Below, piece by piece: positions 35,932-46,112 of a stretch of 64,000 nt of DNA (the stretch's first letter is position 1; each line of letters opens with the position of its first letter). The stretch is from positions 62,001-126,000 of the forward strand of contig NZ_PGVH01000001.1 of NCBI RefSeq assembly GCF_004168585.1. The letters run 5' to 3'. Under the pieces are notes generated by a model, which did no database searches, had not been told where the DNA came from, and saw only the letters and a list, made by a program, of their open reading frames with translations. The DNA comes from Shewanella sp. OPT22. GTDB lineage: Bacteria; Pseudomonadota; Gammaproteobacteria; Enterobacterales; Shewanellaceae. The position numbers and the translations under genes are program-made.

Positions 35932-35964
35932 GCCATACCTTAAAATGTGATTGAAGGGTATGGC
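35932..35964 (+). terminator. Possible terminator after the hybrid kinase
   Basis: GCCATACC and GGTATGGC form an 8-bp stem with a 17-base loop 9 bases after the kinase stop; only TTCAAAT follows, so it is a weak terminator candidate. Confidence 0.35.
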
Positions 35965-36046
35965 TTCAAATCATAGTTGCCTATTTTTTCTCAGGTAGGC
36001 ATGATAAAGCAGCAAAGAATATTGTATAAAATAACAAGGAGATAGG

Positions 36047-38449
36047 ATGAGATCCTACGTTGCTGCGTTTTCACTTTCCCTACTTGCGTTCTCAACGACC
36101 AGCTTTCCTTCATTGGCTGAACAGAACCCCGTTTCAACAATGATCGAATCAAGCCAACAACATAAAGGATTTATGAACCTGTTTTATGATGATAAATCAG
36201 GTGACGTCTTTATGGAGGTCAAAGCACTTAATAAGCCGTTTTTGATGGTTACCAGTTTGCCTCATGGTGTAGGCTCAAATGATATTGGTCTCGATCGTGG
36301 TCAGCTTGGTCAAACTCGAATGGTGCAGTTTGAACGTTATGGCCCCTACCTTATTTTAAAGCAGCTGAATACAGATTATCGAGCTAATACTCACAATAAA
36401 GCTGAAAAACGAGCGGTAAAAGAAGCGTTTGCAGAGTCCATCCTGTGGCGAGGAAAAATTGAGTCAGAATCCAAGCCGCGGGTAAAATTGAACGACCTTG
36501 TATTGAAAGATCTGCATGGAATAGAGAAACGTTTATTGGCGACCAAGCAGGGGAGTTATAAGCTTAACTCGTCTCACTCGTTAGTTCTCCCTGAGGGCAT
36601 AAAGTCATTTGAAAAAAATGCAGACATTGATGTTCTACTGACTTATAACACCAATAAAGCGGGAAAATATGCGCAAAGTGTAACACCAGATGCGAATAGT
36701 ATATCTATCCGCAAACGTTTTTCATTTGTTGCGTTGCCTGACGATAGTTACAACATCAGACAGTACAATCCAAACAGCGGTTTTTTTGCCCAAACCTTTA
36801 TGGATTATTCCCAACCTGTTAACCACAACATTGTGCAGCGATACATTGTGCGTCATCGTTTGCAAAAGAAGGTACCTGGGGCAGCTCCAAGTGAGGTCGT
36901 AAAACCAATCACTTATTATCTTGACCCTGGCGTGCCTGAGCCAATTCGAAGTGCCTTGTTAGATGGCGCTCGCTGGTGGGAGCAAGCATTCACTGATGCG
37001 GGTTTTATCAATGGGTTTCAAGTTAAGCTATTACCCGAAAATGCCGATCCACAAGATATTCGTTATAACATGATTCAATGGGTGCATCGCGCAACCCGTG
37101 GTTGGTCTTATGGTGCAGTGATCAGCGACCCTAGAACCGGTGAAATTCTTAAAGGTCATGTAACCCTTGGTAGTTTACGTGTAAGGCAAGACTACTTAAT
37201 TGCCAAAGGGTTAACTGCTGGATGGAAAGATCGAGCCGAGGCAGAAAAAGCATCGATGGATTTAGCGTTAGCTCGTATACGTCAGTTATCTGCCCATGAA
37301 ATCGGACACACACTAGGTATTGAACACAACTTTGCTGCATCGAGCCATAACAATGATTCCGTAATGGATTACCCACATCCATATATTTCATTGAAAGACG
37401 GTGAGATTGATATTTCTAAACCTTACGGAGTTGGACTCGGTGATTGGGATAAGTGGGCGGTTAACTTTGGTTACGGTGAATACAATAAAGGTCAATCAGC
37501 AAAAGCGGTTCAACAGCAATTGATTGCCGAGTCTAAAAACAAAGGGATTCGCTTTATTGGTGAAGCTGATTCTCGTTCAGCCAGTGCCGCACATGCTTAT
37601 GCTAGTCTTTGGGATAATGGTGCTAATGCCATTGATGAGTTAGAACGTATGCAAAAAGTACGTCGAGTAGCGATTGATAACTTTAATCAAAACGCTTTAA
37701 CCGAAGGTGCTGTTCAAGGTGAATTAATTGATGCGTTTGTACCTATGTACTTAATGAGCCGCTTTCAGATACAAGCCGCAGCAAAATGGATTGGTGGTGT
37801 GGATTACCGCACTGAAGAAGGCAGTTCATGGCAATTTGTACCAGCGAAAAAACAGCAGCAAGCCCTTGATGCGTTAATTGATGTATTAGAGCCTAAACAG
37901 CTACAAATACCCAGTGAATTACTGCATTTATTTATACCAAAGTCAGGGGATTACAGAGCAACTCGTGAAAGCTTTGCCTCTTCACTAGGAAATTTAGCGG
38001 ATGAAACCGGAATGGCAGAGGTGCTGAGTCGTCATGTGGTTAAAAATCTATTACAACCTGCTCGGTTAAACCGAGTCAATCAGTCAGCAACAAAAGACAG
38101 TAGACAGCTTTCTGTAGCTGCTTTATTAGAACAGTTAACGAAAGCAACATTACTTAAAAAACGTAATTCCACCAATACGCAAGCGATATGGATGCGAACG
38201 AATGCTGTTGTCATCGATGAACTGTTAGCAAGCCTGCATAACCCTAAAACCTCACAAGAAGTAAAGTCAGTGATTGCAAAGAAGTTAAGTTATTTAGAAG
38301 ATAAGCTAGAAAGCAGAGCAAAGCGTGCAAATGATTCACAAGAAGCACACTATTTTTGGATAGCTGAAGGCATTAACAAAGGACTTGAAGAAAAAACATT
38401 TCGTTTAATTGAAAAACCATTGCCAATGCCGCCGGGATCGCCGATTTAG
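36047..38449 (+). CDS. Secreted zinc-dependent metalloprotease (DUF5117/DUF4953-type)
   Basis: An 800-residue protein with a signal peptide (SYVAAFSLSLLAFSTTSFPSLA) and the metzincin zinc signature HEIGHTLGIEHNF at about 416-428 (HExxHxxGxxH) with a downstream Met-turn SVMDYPHPY. It resembles the family of large zinc-dependent proteases annotated as DUF5117/DUF4953 in Shewanella and other marine gammaproteobacteria; the catalytic Glu and the three His are present. Probably periplasmic or exported; substrate unknown. Start ATG 36047 follows AAGGAG-like AACAAGGAGATAGG. It is a single gene, 123 bases after the hybrid kinase, in the same direction. Confidence 0.85.
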   Translation: MRSYVAAFSLSLLAFSTTSFPSLAEQNPVSTMIESSQQHKGFMNLFYDDKSGDVFMEVKALNKPFLMVTSLPHGVGSNDIGLDRGQLGQTRMVQFERYGPYLILKQLNTDYRANTHNKAEKRAVKEAFAESILWRGKIESESKPRVKLNDLVLKDLHGIEKRLLATKQGSYKLNSSHSLVLPEGIKSFEKNADIDVLLTYNTNKAGKYAQSVTPDANSISIRKRFSFVALPDDSYNIRQYNPNSGFFAQTFMDYSQPVNHNIVQRYIVRHRLQKKVPGAAPSEVVKPITYYLDPGVPEPIRSALLDGARWWEQAFTDAGFINGFQVKLLPENADPQDIRYNMIQWVHRATRGWSYGAVISDPRTGEILKGHVTLGSLRVRQDYLIAKGLTAGWKDRAEAEKASMDLALARIRQLSAHEIGHTLGIEHNFAASSHNNDSVMDYPHPYISLKDGEIDISKPYGVGLGDWDKWAVNFGYGEYNKGQSAKAVQQQLIAESKNKGIRFIGEADSRSASAAHAYASLWDNGANAIDELERMQKVRRVAIDNFNQNALTEGAVQGELIDAFVPMYLMSRFQIQAAAKWIGGVDYRTEEGSSWQFVPAKKQQQALDALIDVLEPKQLQIPSELLHLFIPKSGDYRATRESFASSLGNLADETGMAEVLSRHVVKNLLQPARLNRVNQSATKDSRQLSVAALLEQLTKATLLKKRNSTNTQAIWMRTNAVVIDELLASLHNPKTSQEVKSVIAKKLSYLEDKLESRAKRANDSQEAHYFWIAEGINKGLEEKTFRLIEKPLPMPPGSPI

Positions 38450-38682
38450 TTTTATTATAATGAGTGACGAGCTTTGATATTAGCATTCAGAATAATCAAA
38501 ATCTTAAGCTTGTCTTTTTTGGAGTCATTTTAATTAATACTATGTTAACTTTAGTTAATAAATATATTTATTTATAACTAATTAAGAATTGGTTCAGATA
38601 TAGTATGGGATCCTATTTGTCTATAATCAGCCTCGTAACTTGTTAACGGGGTTGCAGTTAAAACAGACTATTCGGAGGTATT

Positions 38683-39216
38683 ATGTTCGCAAGGTTAAGG
38701 CATGTTCCATCTCAAGAAATGTATACCCTAGCAAGGCAGAATATTGCTAAGCGAGAAGAAATTAAGCAAACTGGTAGAGACGCCACAGGTGGTATTAATC
38801 AGGAACGAACATATGCAGTTGGCTATAATAAGAATCCATTCGAATACAAAGGTTATAAATATAAAATAGCTTCTTTTGAGTCAAAGATAGGTTCGCATGG
38901 TGATAATCAAATTCAAATTAAATTAGAAGTCTTCTTAAATGGCGCTGCATCACGACAAGCACAAGACAAAAAAGCCCAAGAAAAAATCCATAGATTAGAA
39001 AAGGCATTTACTTCTGTTGCTATAGATGTCAAAGCTAAGGTTGACGCCTCAAAAGTTGAGAAATTTACAACTTACGATCAAGGTACATCAATGGATAAGA
39101 TTTACAGATATCTCTCTGAAAACCAGAAACATACGGAAGCAGGCAGAAGCTCAATAGTCGACAATCAACCCGATATAGAGTTTGGAAGTCAAGATACTGC
39201 GAGATTACTGCCGTAA
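38683..39216 (+). CDS. Orphan protein, hydrophilic
   Basis: A 177-residue basic, hydrophilic protein with no signal peptide, membrane segment or family I can name. Start ATG 38683 has a good Shine-Dalgarno, GGAGG at 5 bases upstream (CGGAGGTATT ATG). The centre is rich in Lys and Gln (RQAQDKKAQEKIHRLEKAFT) and could be helical. It lies between the metalloprotease gene and a decayed IS element, a location consistent with accessory DNA. The 233-base upstream gap is very AT-rich, with a TATAAT-like hexamer near 38622 but no good -35. Confidence 0.6.
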   Translation: MFARLRHVPSQEMYTLARQNIAKREEIKQTGRDATGGINQERTYAVGYNKNPFEYKGYKYKIASFESKIGSHGDNQIQIKLEVFLNGAASRQAQDKKAQEKIHRLEKAFTSVAIDVKAKVDASKVEKFTTYDQGTSMDKIYRYLSENQKHTEAGRSSIVDNQPDIEFGSQDTARLLP

Positions 39217-39250
39217 ACATAGATTGAAACAAGTATTTTTAGTTGCTTAG

Positions 39251-40061
39251 GGGCTGTTGATCTTTCACATTGGCAGCCAAATTATTGCACAAGTTAATGC
39301 CAACATGCTTGTGCAATGAATCTTCAGTTTGTCGTATCTAGTAGTAATAGAGCGAAAATGCTTCAATCTAGCAAATGCATTTTCGACTAAGTGCCTATAT
39401 TTATACAAACACCAATTAATATCAGCATTGCCTATTTTTGAATTACGTTTCCTTGGTATCACAGGTGTCGAGCCTTGAGTTCTTACTTTACATCTTATTT
39501 TTTTACTATCGTAACCTTTATCTGCAATAAGGTAATCGGCGTAAGGTAAGATCTCAATCAAATCATTCGCAGCAGTACTATCATGTATACCACCACCAGT
39601 AGTAATAAACTCTGTAGGTAAACCGTAACTATCTACTACTAGATGAATTTTGCTGTATGGCCTGCTCTTCTTGGGATGCTGAGCCAGCACTATGTTGATG
39701 AGCTTTTATGTAGCTTCCGTCAATAAATGCCCATTCGGTATAAGTATCATGGGAAAGGGCTTTGAATAATCTTTTTAAAATGCCTTTTCGAAACCATAAA
39801 AGGAAGCGACGATAGACCGTGTTCCAACGCCCAAAACAATCAGGTAACCAACACGTAAACGATAAAGAATACCTTCTATTGTTTGTCGATGTTCTTACTT
39901 GTTGTAGACACGATCTTCAAGCAAAATAGCTTTCAGCTTCGACCACATCACATCTGTGAGCATTAATCGGGGCATGGCAGTCTCGTATAACTTCTTTTTG
40001 GCGAAATAAATTATACTCGATTGCCTTCAACGTACAAAGTTCAAACAAAGATCAACAGCCC
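39251..40061 (-). mobile_element. Degenerate IS5-family insertion sequence
   Basis: An 811-bp element bounded by 15-bp perfect inverted repeats, GGGCTGTTGATCTTT at 39251-39265 and AAAGATCAACAGCCC at 40047-40061. It carries the remains of an IS5-family transposase (IS1031/IS427-like). The flanking tetranucleotides are TTAG on the left and TTAA on the right, both fitting the YTAR target of IS5 elements, with one difference. The right end lies directly against the stop codon of the MATE gene. Confidence 0.9.
39265..39975 (-). pseudogene. IS5-family transposase, frameshifted remnant
   Basis: Reading on the minus strand from ATG 39975 gives MPRLMLTDVMWSKLKAILLE then a stop at the 27th codon. Beyond it, other frames give an RQTIEGILYRLRVG segment, then a deletion of about 10-15 bases relative to intact relatives, then CFGRWNTVYRRFLLWF ... 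WAFIDGSYIKAHQH, and after another shift VVDSYGLPTEF, ADKGYDSKKIR and HLVENAFARLKHFRSI to the stop at 39265. The DDE-type residues are scattered over different frames (FIDGS, ADKGYDS, ENAFARLK). The element is therefore unlikely to encode an active transposase. The shift between the two halves might in part reflect programmed frameshifting known in this IS group. Confidence 0.85.
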
Positions 40062-41396
40062 TTAATTTTTGTTATCAATTTGTTTCGATAATACAAAACA
40101 CGCTAACCCCATTAAAATATTGGTGATCGGCAATGCCATTAATAGGCCATGTACCCCATAAATTACAGCACCCAAGTAGGCCATAGGTAGCATTAACAGG
40201 AATAAGCGGCTTAAATTAATAACTAAAGAGCTCTTCGGTCGGTGGTAAGCATTCAGTACGTTAGCAAAGATGATCACGATTCCCAATGGCCCATAAGCTA
40301 AAGGTAAAACCATTACATAAAAACTGAGCCACTTGAGTACTAATGGATCTGAACTGAATACTTCGGCAATAGGCTCAGCCAAAAAATATAGGGGAATATA
40401 GAGCAGGGTTTGAAAGATAAAGATAAATTTTATCGCCAGCTTTACCGCTTGTTTTGCTCGCTCTGGTTGCCCAGCACCTAGGTTTTGAGAAATAAAAGGC
40501 AGTAGGCTGGATGATAAGGCCATCACCACAATTAACGCTAAAGATTCAATGCGAATACCTGCACCAAAAGCGGCGACTGCAGCATGATCAAAACGCGCTA
40601 ACATCGCCATTAGCAGTGTATTCGCCAGTGGGTTAATTAAATTCATTAATGCCGCAGGTTTGGCGATATGAGCCAACCTTGCCCAATTATGACGTATCCT
40701 CTTCATGCAAAACTCAGTAAAACCTAATAGCTTTTTAGACACAACCAAGATGTAATTTGAAAACCCAAAAGCGATGACCCATGCAATCAAGGTTGCAATG
40801 GCGGCACCTTGAATACCGAGCTCAGGGAAAGGGCCAATACCAAAGATAAGAAGAGGATCAAGGATCACATTAATGACTGAGCTTAAAATCATAATCAATG
40901 CGGGTGAACGAGTATCGCCTGTAGCCCGAATCCCCTGATTCGCCACCATCATCACCACTAAGATCGGCGCTCCACAGTACCAAATATGTAGATACTGTTT
41001 AATCAATTCAATATTGGTAGCCGTTGCACCTAATACCCTAAAAAGTGGCTCAATAGTGAAGAAGCCAATCATCGCTATCACAAGGATGATTGAGAAGCAT
41101 AATATTAAAGCATCATGCAAAAACACTTTAGCTTGAGATGTATCACCAGAGCCGATTAAACGGCCAAGGTTAGTCGAAACACCAGAACCAATACCAATGG
41201 CAATACTGGACATTATCAAGGTTACAGGGAAGGTAAAGCTGATAGCCGCAAGTGCATCAGTGCCGAGCTTACTGATGAAAAAGGTATCGATTAAGTTATA
41301 ACTGAGAACCGTAAAAATGCCGACAATATTAGGCAAGCTCATTTTAAACAGCACTTGAGCAATAGGTGCAGTCAGCAATCCATGTTTATCTCTCAT
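40062..41396 (-). CDS. MATE family multidrug/Na+ or H+ antiporter
   Basis: Multidrug and toxin extrusion family protein of the inner membrane. The 444-residue product has about 12 hydrophobic segments in two halves, an N-terminal MSLPNIVGIFTVLSYNLIDTFFIS (the helix-1 pattern of the NorM/DinF-like MATE group) and the second-half repeat around LARFDHAAVAAFGAGIRIESLA. Substrate unknown. It is the neighbour of groES-groEL (divergent). The stop codon (TTA on the plus strand at 40062-40064) coincides with the IS element's target repeat, so the last residues and the stop may have been set or preserved at the insertion point. Confidence 0.88.
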   Translation of the reverse strand: MRDKHGLLTAPIAQVLFKMSLPNIVGIFTVLSYNLIDTFFISKLGTDALAAISFTFPVTLIMSSIAIGIGSGVSTNLGRLIGSGDTSQAKVFLHDALILCFSIILVIAMIGFFTIEPLFRVLGATATNIELIKQYLHIWYCGAPILVVMMVANQGIRATGDTRSPALIMILSSVINVILDPLLIFGIGPFPELGIQGAAIATLIAWVIAFGFSNYILVVSKKLLGFTEFCMKRIRHNWARLAHIAKPAALMNLINPLANTLLMAMLARFDHAAVAAFGAGIRIESLALIVVMALSSSLLPFISQNLGAGQPERAKQAVKLAIKFIFIFQTLLYIPLYFLAEPIAEVFSSDPLVLKWLSFYVMVLPLAYGPLGIVIIFANVLNAYHRPKSSLVINLSRLFLLMLPMAYLGAVIYGVHGLLMALPITNILMGLACFVLSKQIDNKN

Positions 41397-41525
41397 AAAA
41401 ACGTAATTCGTTACCTTAAGAAATGAAAAGTGATAGGTTGTTGACAGATTTTAGCAAAGAACCGCTTAAAAGGCAGTGAACAAGCTGATGGAAAGTCGAG
41501 ATTTGGACTTTTTTTTAGCTGCGCA

Positions 41526-41553
41526 CTTGGAATTTTGTTAATTGACCTTATAT
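41526..41553 (+). promoter_or_regulatory. Possible heat-shock (sigma-32) promoter of groESL
   Basis: CTTGGAA followed after 13 bases by CCTTATAT resembles the sigma-32 pattern CTTGAAA-N11-16-CCCATNT. It lies 85 bases before the groES ATG. The match is imperfect in the -10 half, so it is a candidate only. Confidence 0.5.
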
Positions 41554-41638
41554 CTCAAACTAACTGAGGCGAAAGCCTAAATTTAATTGAACGTTTTAGC
41601 CTAAGTCACAGGCCGTAACTCGTTAGGAGAATCCATAA

Positions 41639-41932
41639 ATGAACATTCGTCCATTACATGATCGCGTAATCGTAGAGCCGCTTGAAGTTGAATCAAAGTC
41701 AGCTGGCGGTATCGTGCTAACTGGCAGCGCTGCAGAGAAATCTTCTCGCGGTAAAGTACTCGCAAAAGGTAAAGGTCGTATTCTAGAAAATGGAAGTGTT
41801 CAAGCGCTTGAAGTTGAAGTGGGTGATACTGTTATCTTCAACGAAGGTTACGGCGTGAAGAAAGAAAAGATCGACGGCAAAGAAGTGTTGATCATGTCAG
41901 AGTCAGACATTCTGGCAATCGTTGCTGAGTAA
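41639..41932 (+). CDS. groES: Co-chaperonin GroES
   Basis: Heptameric lid of the GroEL folding chamber. The 97-residue product starts [20 protein letters not shown], contains the mobile-loop region [20 protein letters not shown] (16-36) and the beta-barrel core [35 protein letters not shown], all characteristic of GroES. Length equals that of E. coli GroES (97). ATG 41639 follows AGGAGAATCC. It lies 54 bases before groEL in the usual bicistronic order, with a possible sigma-32 promoter upstream. Confidence 0.98.
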   Translation: MNIRPLHDRVIVEPLEVESKSAGGIVLTGSAAEKSSRGKVLAKGKGRILENGSVQALEVEVGDTVIFNEGYGVKKEKIDGKEVLIMSESDILAIVAE

Positions 41933-41956
41933 TTGGCATCTTTAAACCCAATTTAA

Positions 41957-43636
<1,680 letters not shown>

Positions 43637-43666
43637 TAAATCGTCGCTAAACTTTCCCTTTTAAAG

Positions 43667-43695
43667 AAACCGTAAGTCATTGGCTTACGGTTTTT
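43667..43695 (+). terminator. Rho-independent terminator after groEL
   Basis: AAACCGTAAG and CTTACGGTTT form a 10-bp stem with a 5-7-base loop followed by TTTTT, 32 bases after the groEL stop. Confidence 0.9.
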
Positions 43696-44029
43696 ACTTA
43701 TCTGTAATTAATTTCAGCTGGTTTTATATATCTTCAATCTCTTCGGGTTGATTCCTCGCCGCTTGCGGCGAACCAACCAATGCTGTTTGCCTTGTCATAC
43801 CAGCGAAGGTTGGTATCCAGTGACTTTCTCTAAATAAGACAAAGGCGCTAGACTACCGACATACAAAACTGTCGTTACTTCGTTTCCAGTCTTCGCTGGA
43901 GTGACGATAACGTAAAACGATACCTCGCCCCTTGGGGCGGGGTTATTCATTCACACTTTGAGGCAAATACAAAATTATTTGCATCATTTCTTGAGGTGAA
44001 TGTGCGAGTTAATTGCCTCAATAGCATAA
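43696..44029. other. Gap between groEL and recombinase remnant: dispersed repeats
   Basis: No gene is seen. About 43751-43945 is made of hairpin-rich repeats annotated separately; the following 80 bases are AT-rich with a short repeated GAATGTGCGA-type stretch (also seen near 44127-44137). No CRISPR, tRNA or attachment site was recognised. Confidence 0.6.
43751..43945. repeat. Composite dispersed repeat with palindromic ends
   Basis: A core at 43794-43905 has inverted arms GTCATACCAGCGAAG and CTTCGCTGGAGTGAC (13 of 15 pair). It is flanked by short palindromes, CGCCGC-tt-GCGGCG at 43757-43770 and CGCCCC-tt-GGGGCG at 43926-43939, each in a CCTCGCC context. The core shares the pattern (GTCATNCC ... 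TCCAGTG ... GGCGCTAG ... GAGTGACG or GAATGACG) with the repeat at 44176-44256. Confidence 0.75.
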
Positions 44030-44345
44030 GATAACGGCCTCTAGACCGCTAAGGCCGTGACAATATCGACCTTCAAAACACAATTAACCTGCTTACAGAT
44101 AAAGGTATCAAGGTGGTATGCCTCTAGGGTAAATGTGCGAATGTTTTTCGTACGAAATTTGTAGATGTTATCGCTCGTCATTCCCGTGAAAACGGGAATC
44201 CAGTGGCTTTAAATCTTCAAAAAAGGCGCTAGGTTCCCACTTTCGTGGGAATGACGAAAGCGTCAACAAGCTCTGTGAAAATGTTCTCAGCCTTTGCAGA
44301 GTTTGAGCGTAATCGAATCAGAGAACGAACAAACGAAAGCAGCAG
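44030..44345 (+). pseudogene. Decayed serine recombinase (resolvase/invertase) fragment
   Basis: In one frame, LDR-stop-GRDNIDLQNTINLLTDKGIKVVCL-stop-GK (44041-44128) matches the core of serine recombinases (the KLDRLGRD...KGV.VVCL motif), and after an 81-bp inserted repeat, SAFAEFERNRIRERTNE (about 44284-44340) gives the conserved FSALAEFERELIRERT motif of the same family. Two in-frame stops, a missing catalytic N-terminal Ser region and the inserted repeat show that it is a relic. Its position upstream of the hsd genes suggests that a mobile element once carried or captured this region (inference). The 44245-44580 frame that fuses the tail to the repeat and hsdM start is not a real gene. 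Confidence 0.7.
44176..44256. repeat. 81-bp dispersed repeat inserted in recombinase remnant
   Basis: Ends CGTCATTCCC and GGGAATGACG are perfect inverted repeats. Inside, TTCCCGT-gaaa-ACGGGAA and TTCCCAC-tttc-GTGGGAA form two further hairpins. Related to the core at 43794-43905. It splits the recombinase fragment, so it inserted after or during its decay. Confidence 0.75.
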
Positions 44346-44448
44346 AAGTATTAGGTTTGGTATCTCAATTAAAGTGTTTAATACACCCATGTCACACCAT
44401 GCCTTAGTCTCTTCTGATACAATGCCCGCCATTGAATTTAGAAGGCTA

Positions 44449-44471
44449 AAGTACCTTATCGACAGGTACTT
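44449..44471 (+). promoter_or_regulatory. Perfect inverted repeat upstream of hsdM
   Basis: AAGTACCT and AGGTACTT are perfect 8-bp arms separated by TATCGAC. The right arm ends 17 bases before the hsdM ATG and directly upstream of its AAGG ribosome-binding site. It could be an operator for control of hsd expression or an RNA hairpin near the translation start. No controller (C) protein gene was found nearby. Confidence 0.45.
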
Positions 44472-44488
44472 ACTCAATAAGGCACATC

Positions 44489-46105
44489 ATGGTTCGCGAA
44501 CATCAGCAAGAATTACAAAAACAACTTTGGAATATCGCCAACACACTTCGTGGCAACATGTCAGCAGACGACTTCCGTGACTACATATTAGGGCTTATCT
44601 TTTACAAGTACCTATCTGATAAGCTCAATCGCTATTGTGACAAATTGCTGATTGAAGACGGTACAACGTTTGTTGAATCAATGGCTGATGAAGCGTTAAT
44701 CAATGATTTACGTGATGAATGTATTGAAAACCTTGGTTACTTCATTGCGCCTCAGCAGCTATTCGCAAGCCTTGCCAAACGTGGTGAAAAATCCGAATTT
44801 ATTGTTGATGAGCTAAGCCGTGTCCTTCACGACATTGAGCAATCGACAACCGCTGCTGATTCTGCCGATGACTTTAACGGCTTGTTTGAAGAGTTAGATC
44901 TTAACTCAAGCAAGTTAGGCAAAAACCCTGATGCCCGTAACAAACTCATCTGCCAAGTGCTGGTTCATTTAGAGAACATCGACTTTCAAATCGACAACAC
45001 CGAAATCGACCTGCTAGGGGATGCCTACGAATACCTGATTGGTCAATTTGCCTCGGGTGCAGGTAAAAAAGCGGGTGAGTTCTACACCCCGCAACAGGTC
45101 AGTAAAATCCTCGCTAAGTTAGTGACTTTAGGCGGTGGTGCTAACGGCAATTTCAAAACCGTTTACGACCCAACTTGTGGCTCGGGTTCGTTGCTGTTAC
45201 GTGTTGCACGTGAGCTCGATAGCGAAGGCAAACAAGGCAGCCACCAGCTAGCGTTCTACGGGCAAGAGAAAAACCCAAGTACCTTTAACCTAGCGCGCAT
45301 GAACATGCTGATGCACGGTGTACGTTACGACAAGTTTGATATTAAAAACGAAGACACCCTAGAGCACCCAATGCACTTGGATAAACGTTTTGATGCCGTG
45401 GTGGCTAACCCGCCATTCTCAGCCAATTGGAGCGCCAACGACCTCTACCTTAACGATGACCGTTTTAGCGATTACGGCAAACTGGCACCTAAAACCAAAG
45501 CGGACTTTGCCTTTGTATTGCACATGCTGCATCAGTTAAACGAGACAGGCACCCTAGCCGTAGTTGTTCCCCACGGCATTTTGTTCCGTGGCGCGGCTGA
45601 AGGCCATATCCGTAAGCACCTTATCGAAAACAAAAATTACCTCGATGCCGTCATTGGCTTACCTGCGGGCATCTTCTTCGGTACCAGCATTCCGACTTGT
45701 ATTTTGGTATTCCGTAAAGACAGAAAGCAAAAACATGCCGACAATGTTCTGTTCATTGATGCCTCTAACCACTTCGAGAAAGGCAAAGCGCAAAACCATC
45801 TACGTGATAGCGATGTTGACCGCATCATTGAGGCATACCAAAAGCGTGAACAGCTTGAGCCTGAAAAAGCCGATAAATACAGCCATGTTGCCAAGTTGTC
45901 TGAGATTAGCGACAATGACTATAACCTCAATATCCCTCGTTACGTCGATACCTTTGAAGAGGAAGCAGCGGTCGATCTTGATGCCGTCGCGACAGACCTA
46001 ACCGAGCTTGAAACCAAGATGAGCGCTGTGGATGCCGATATCGCTGATTTTTGTACTCAGCTTAATATCAAAGCGCCCTTTCCTTTGAATAAAGAGCTGG
46101 GGTAG
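44489..46105 (+). CDS. hsdM: Type I restriction-modification DNA methyltransferase subunit
   Basis: The M subunit makes N6-methyladenine on host DNA, needing HsdS for target choice. The 538-residue protein has the N-terminal helical domain (LWNIANTLRGNMSADDFRDYILGLIFYKYLSDKL), motif I DPTCGSGSLLLRVARE (about 230-245) and motif IV NPPF in VVANPPFSANWS (about 307-318), with the linker and C-terminal tail usual for HsdM. It has AAGG six bases before ATG 44489. It is followed by hsdS at 7 bases in the same direction, so M and S are co-expressed. A perfect inverted repeat lies just upstream. Confidence 0.95.
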   Translation: MVREHQQELQKQLWNIANTLRGNMSADDFRDYILGLIFYKYLSDKLNRYCDKLLIEDGTTFVESMADEALINDLRDECIENLGYFIAPQQLFASLAKRGEKSEFIVDELSRVLHDIEQSTTAADSADDFNGLFEELDLNSSKLGKNPDARNKLICQVLVHLENIDFQIDNTEIDLLGDAYEYLIGQFASGAGKKAGEFYTPQQVSKILAKLVTLGGGANGNFKTVYDPTCGSGSLLLRVARELDSEGKQGSHQLAFYGQEKNPSTFNLARMNMLMHGVRYDKFDIKNEDTLEHPMHLDKRFDAVVANPPFSANWSANDLYLNDDRFSDYGKLAPKTKADFAFVLHMLHQLNETGTLAVVVPHGILFRGAAEGHIRKHLIENKNYLDAVIGLPAGIFFGTSIPTCILVFRKDRKQKHADNVLFIDASNHFEKGKAQNHLRDSDVDRIIEAYQKREQLEPEKADKYSHVAKLSEISDNDYNLNIPRYVDTFEEEAAVDLDAVATDLTELETKMSAVDADIADFCTQLNIKAPFPLNKELG

Positions 46106-46112
46106 GGAAGTT

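Noticed and set aside
44245-44580. Open frame of 111 codons ahead of hsdM
   Set aside because: It joins the end of a dispersed repeat to the tail of the recombinase relic and overlaps the hsdM start in another frame; no plausible start site or family.
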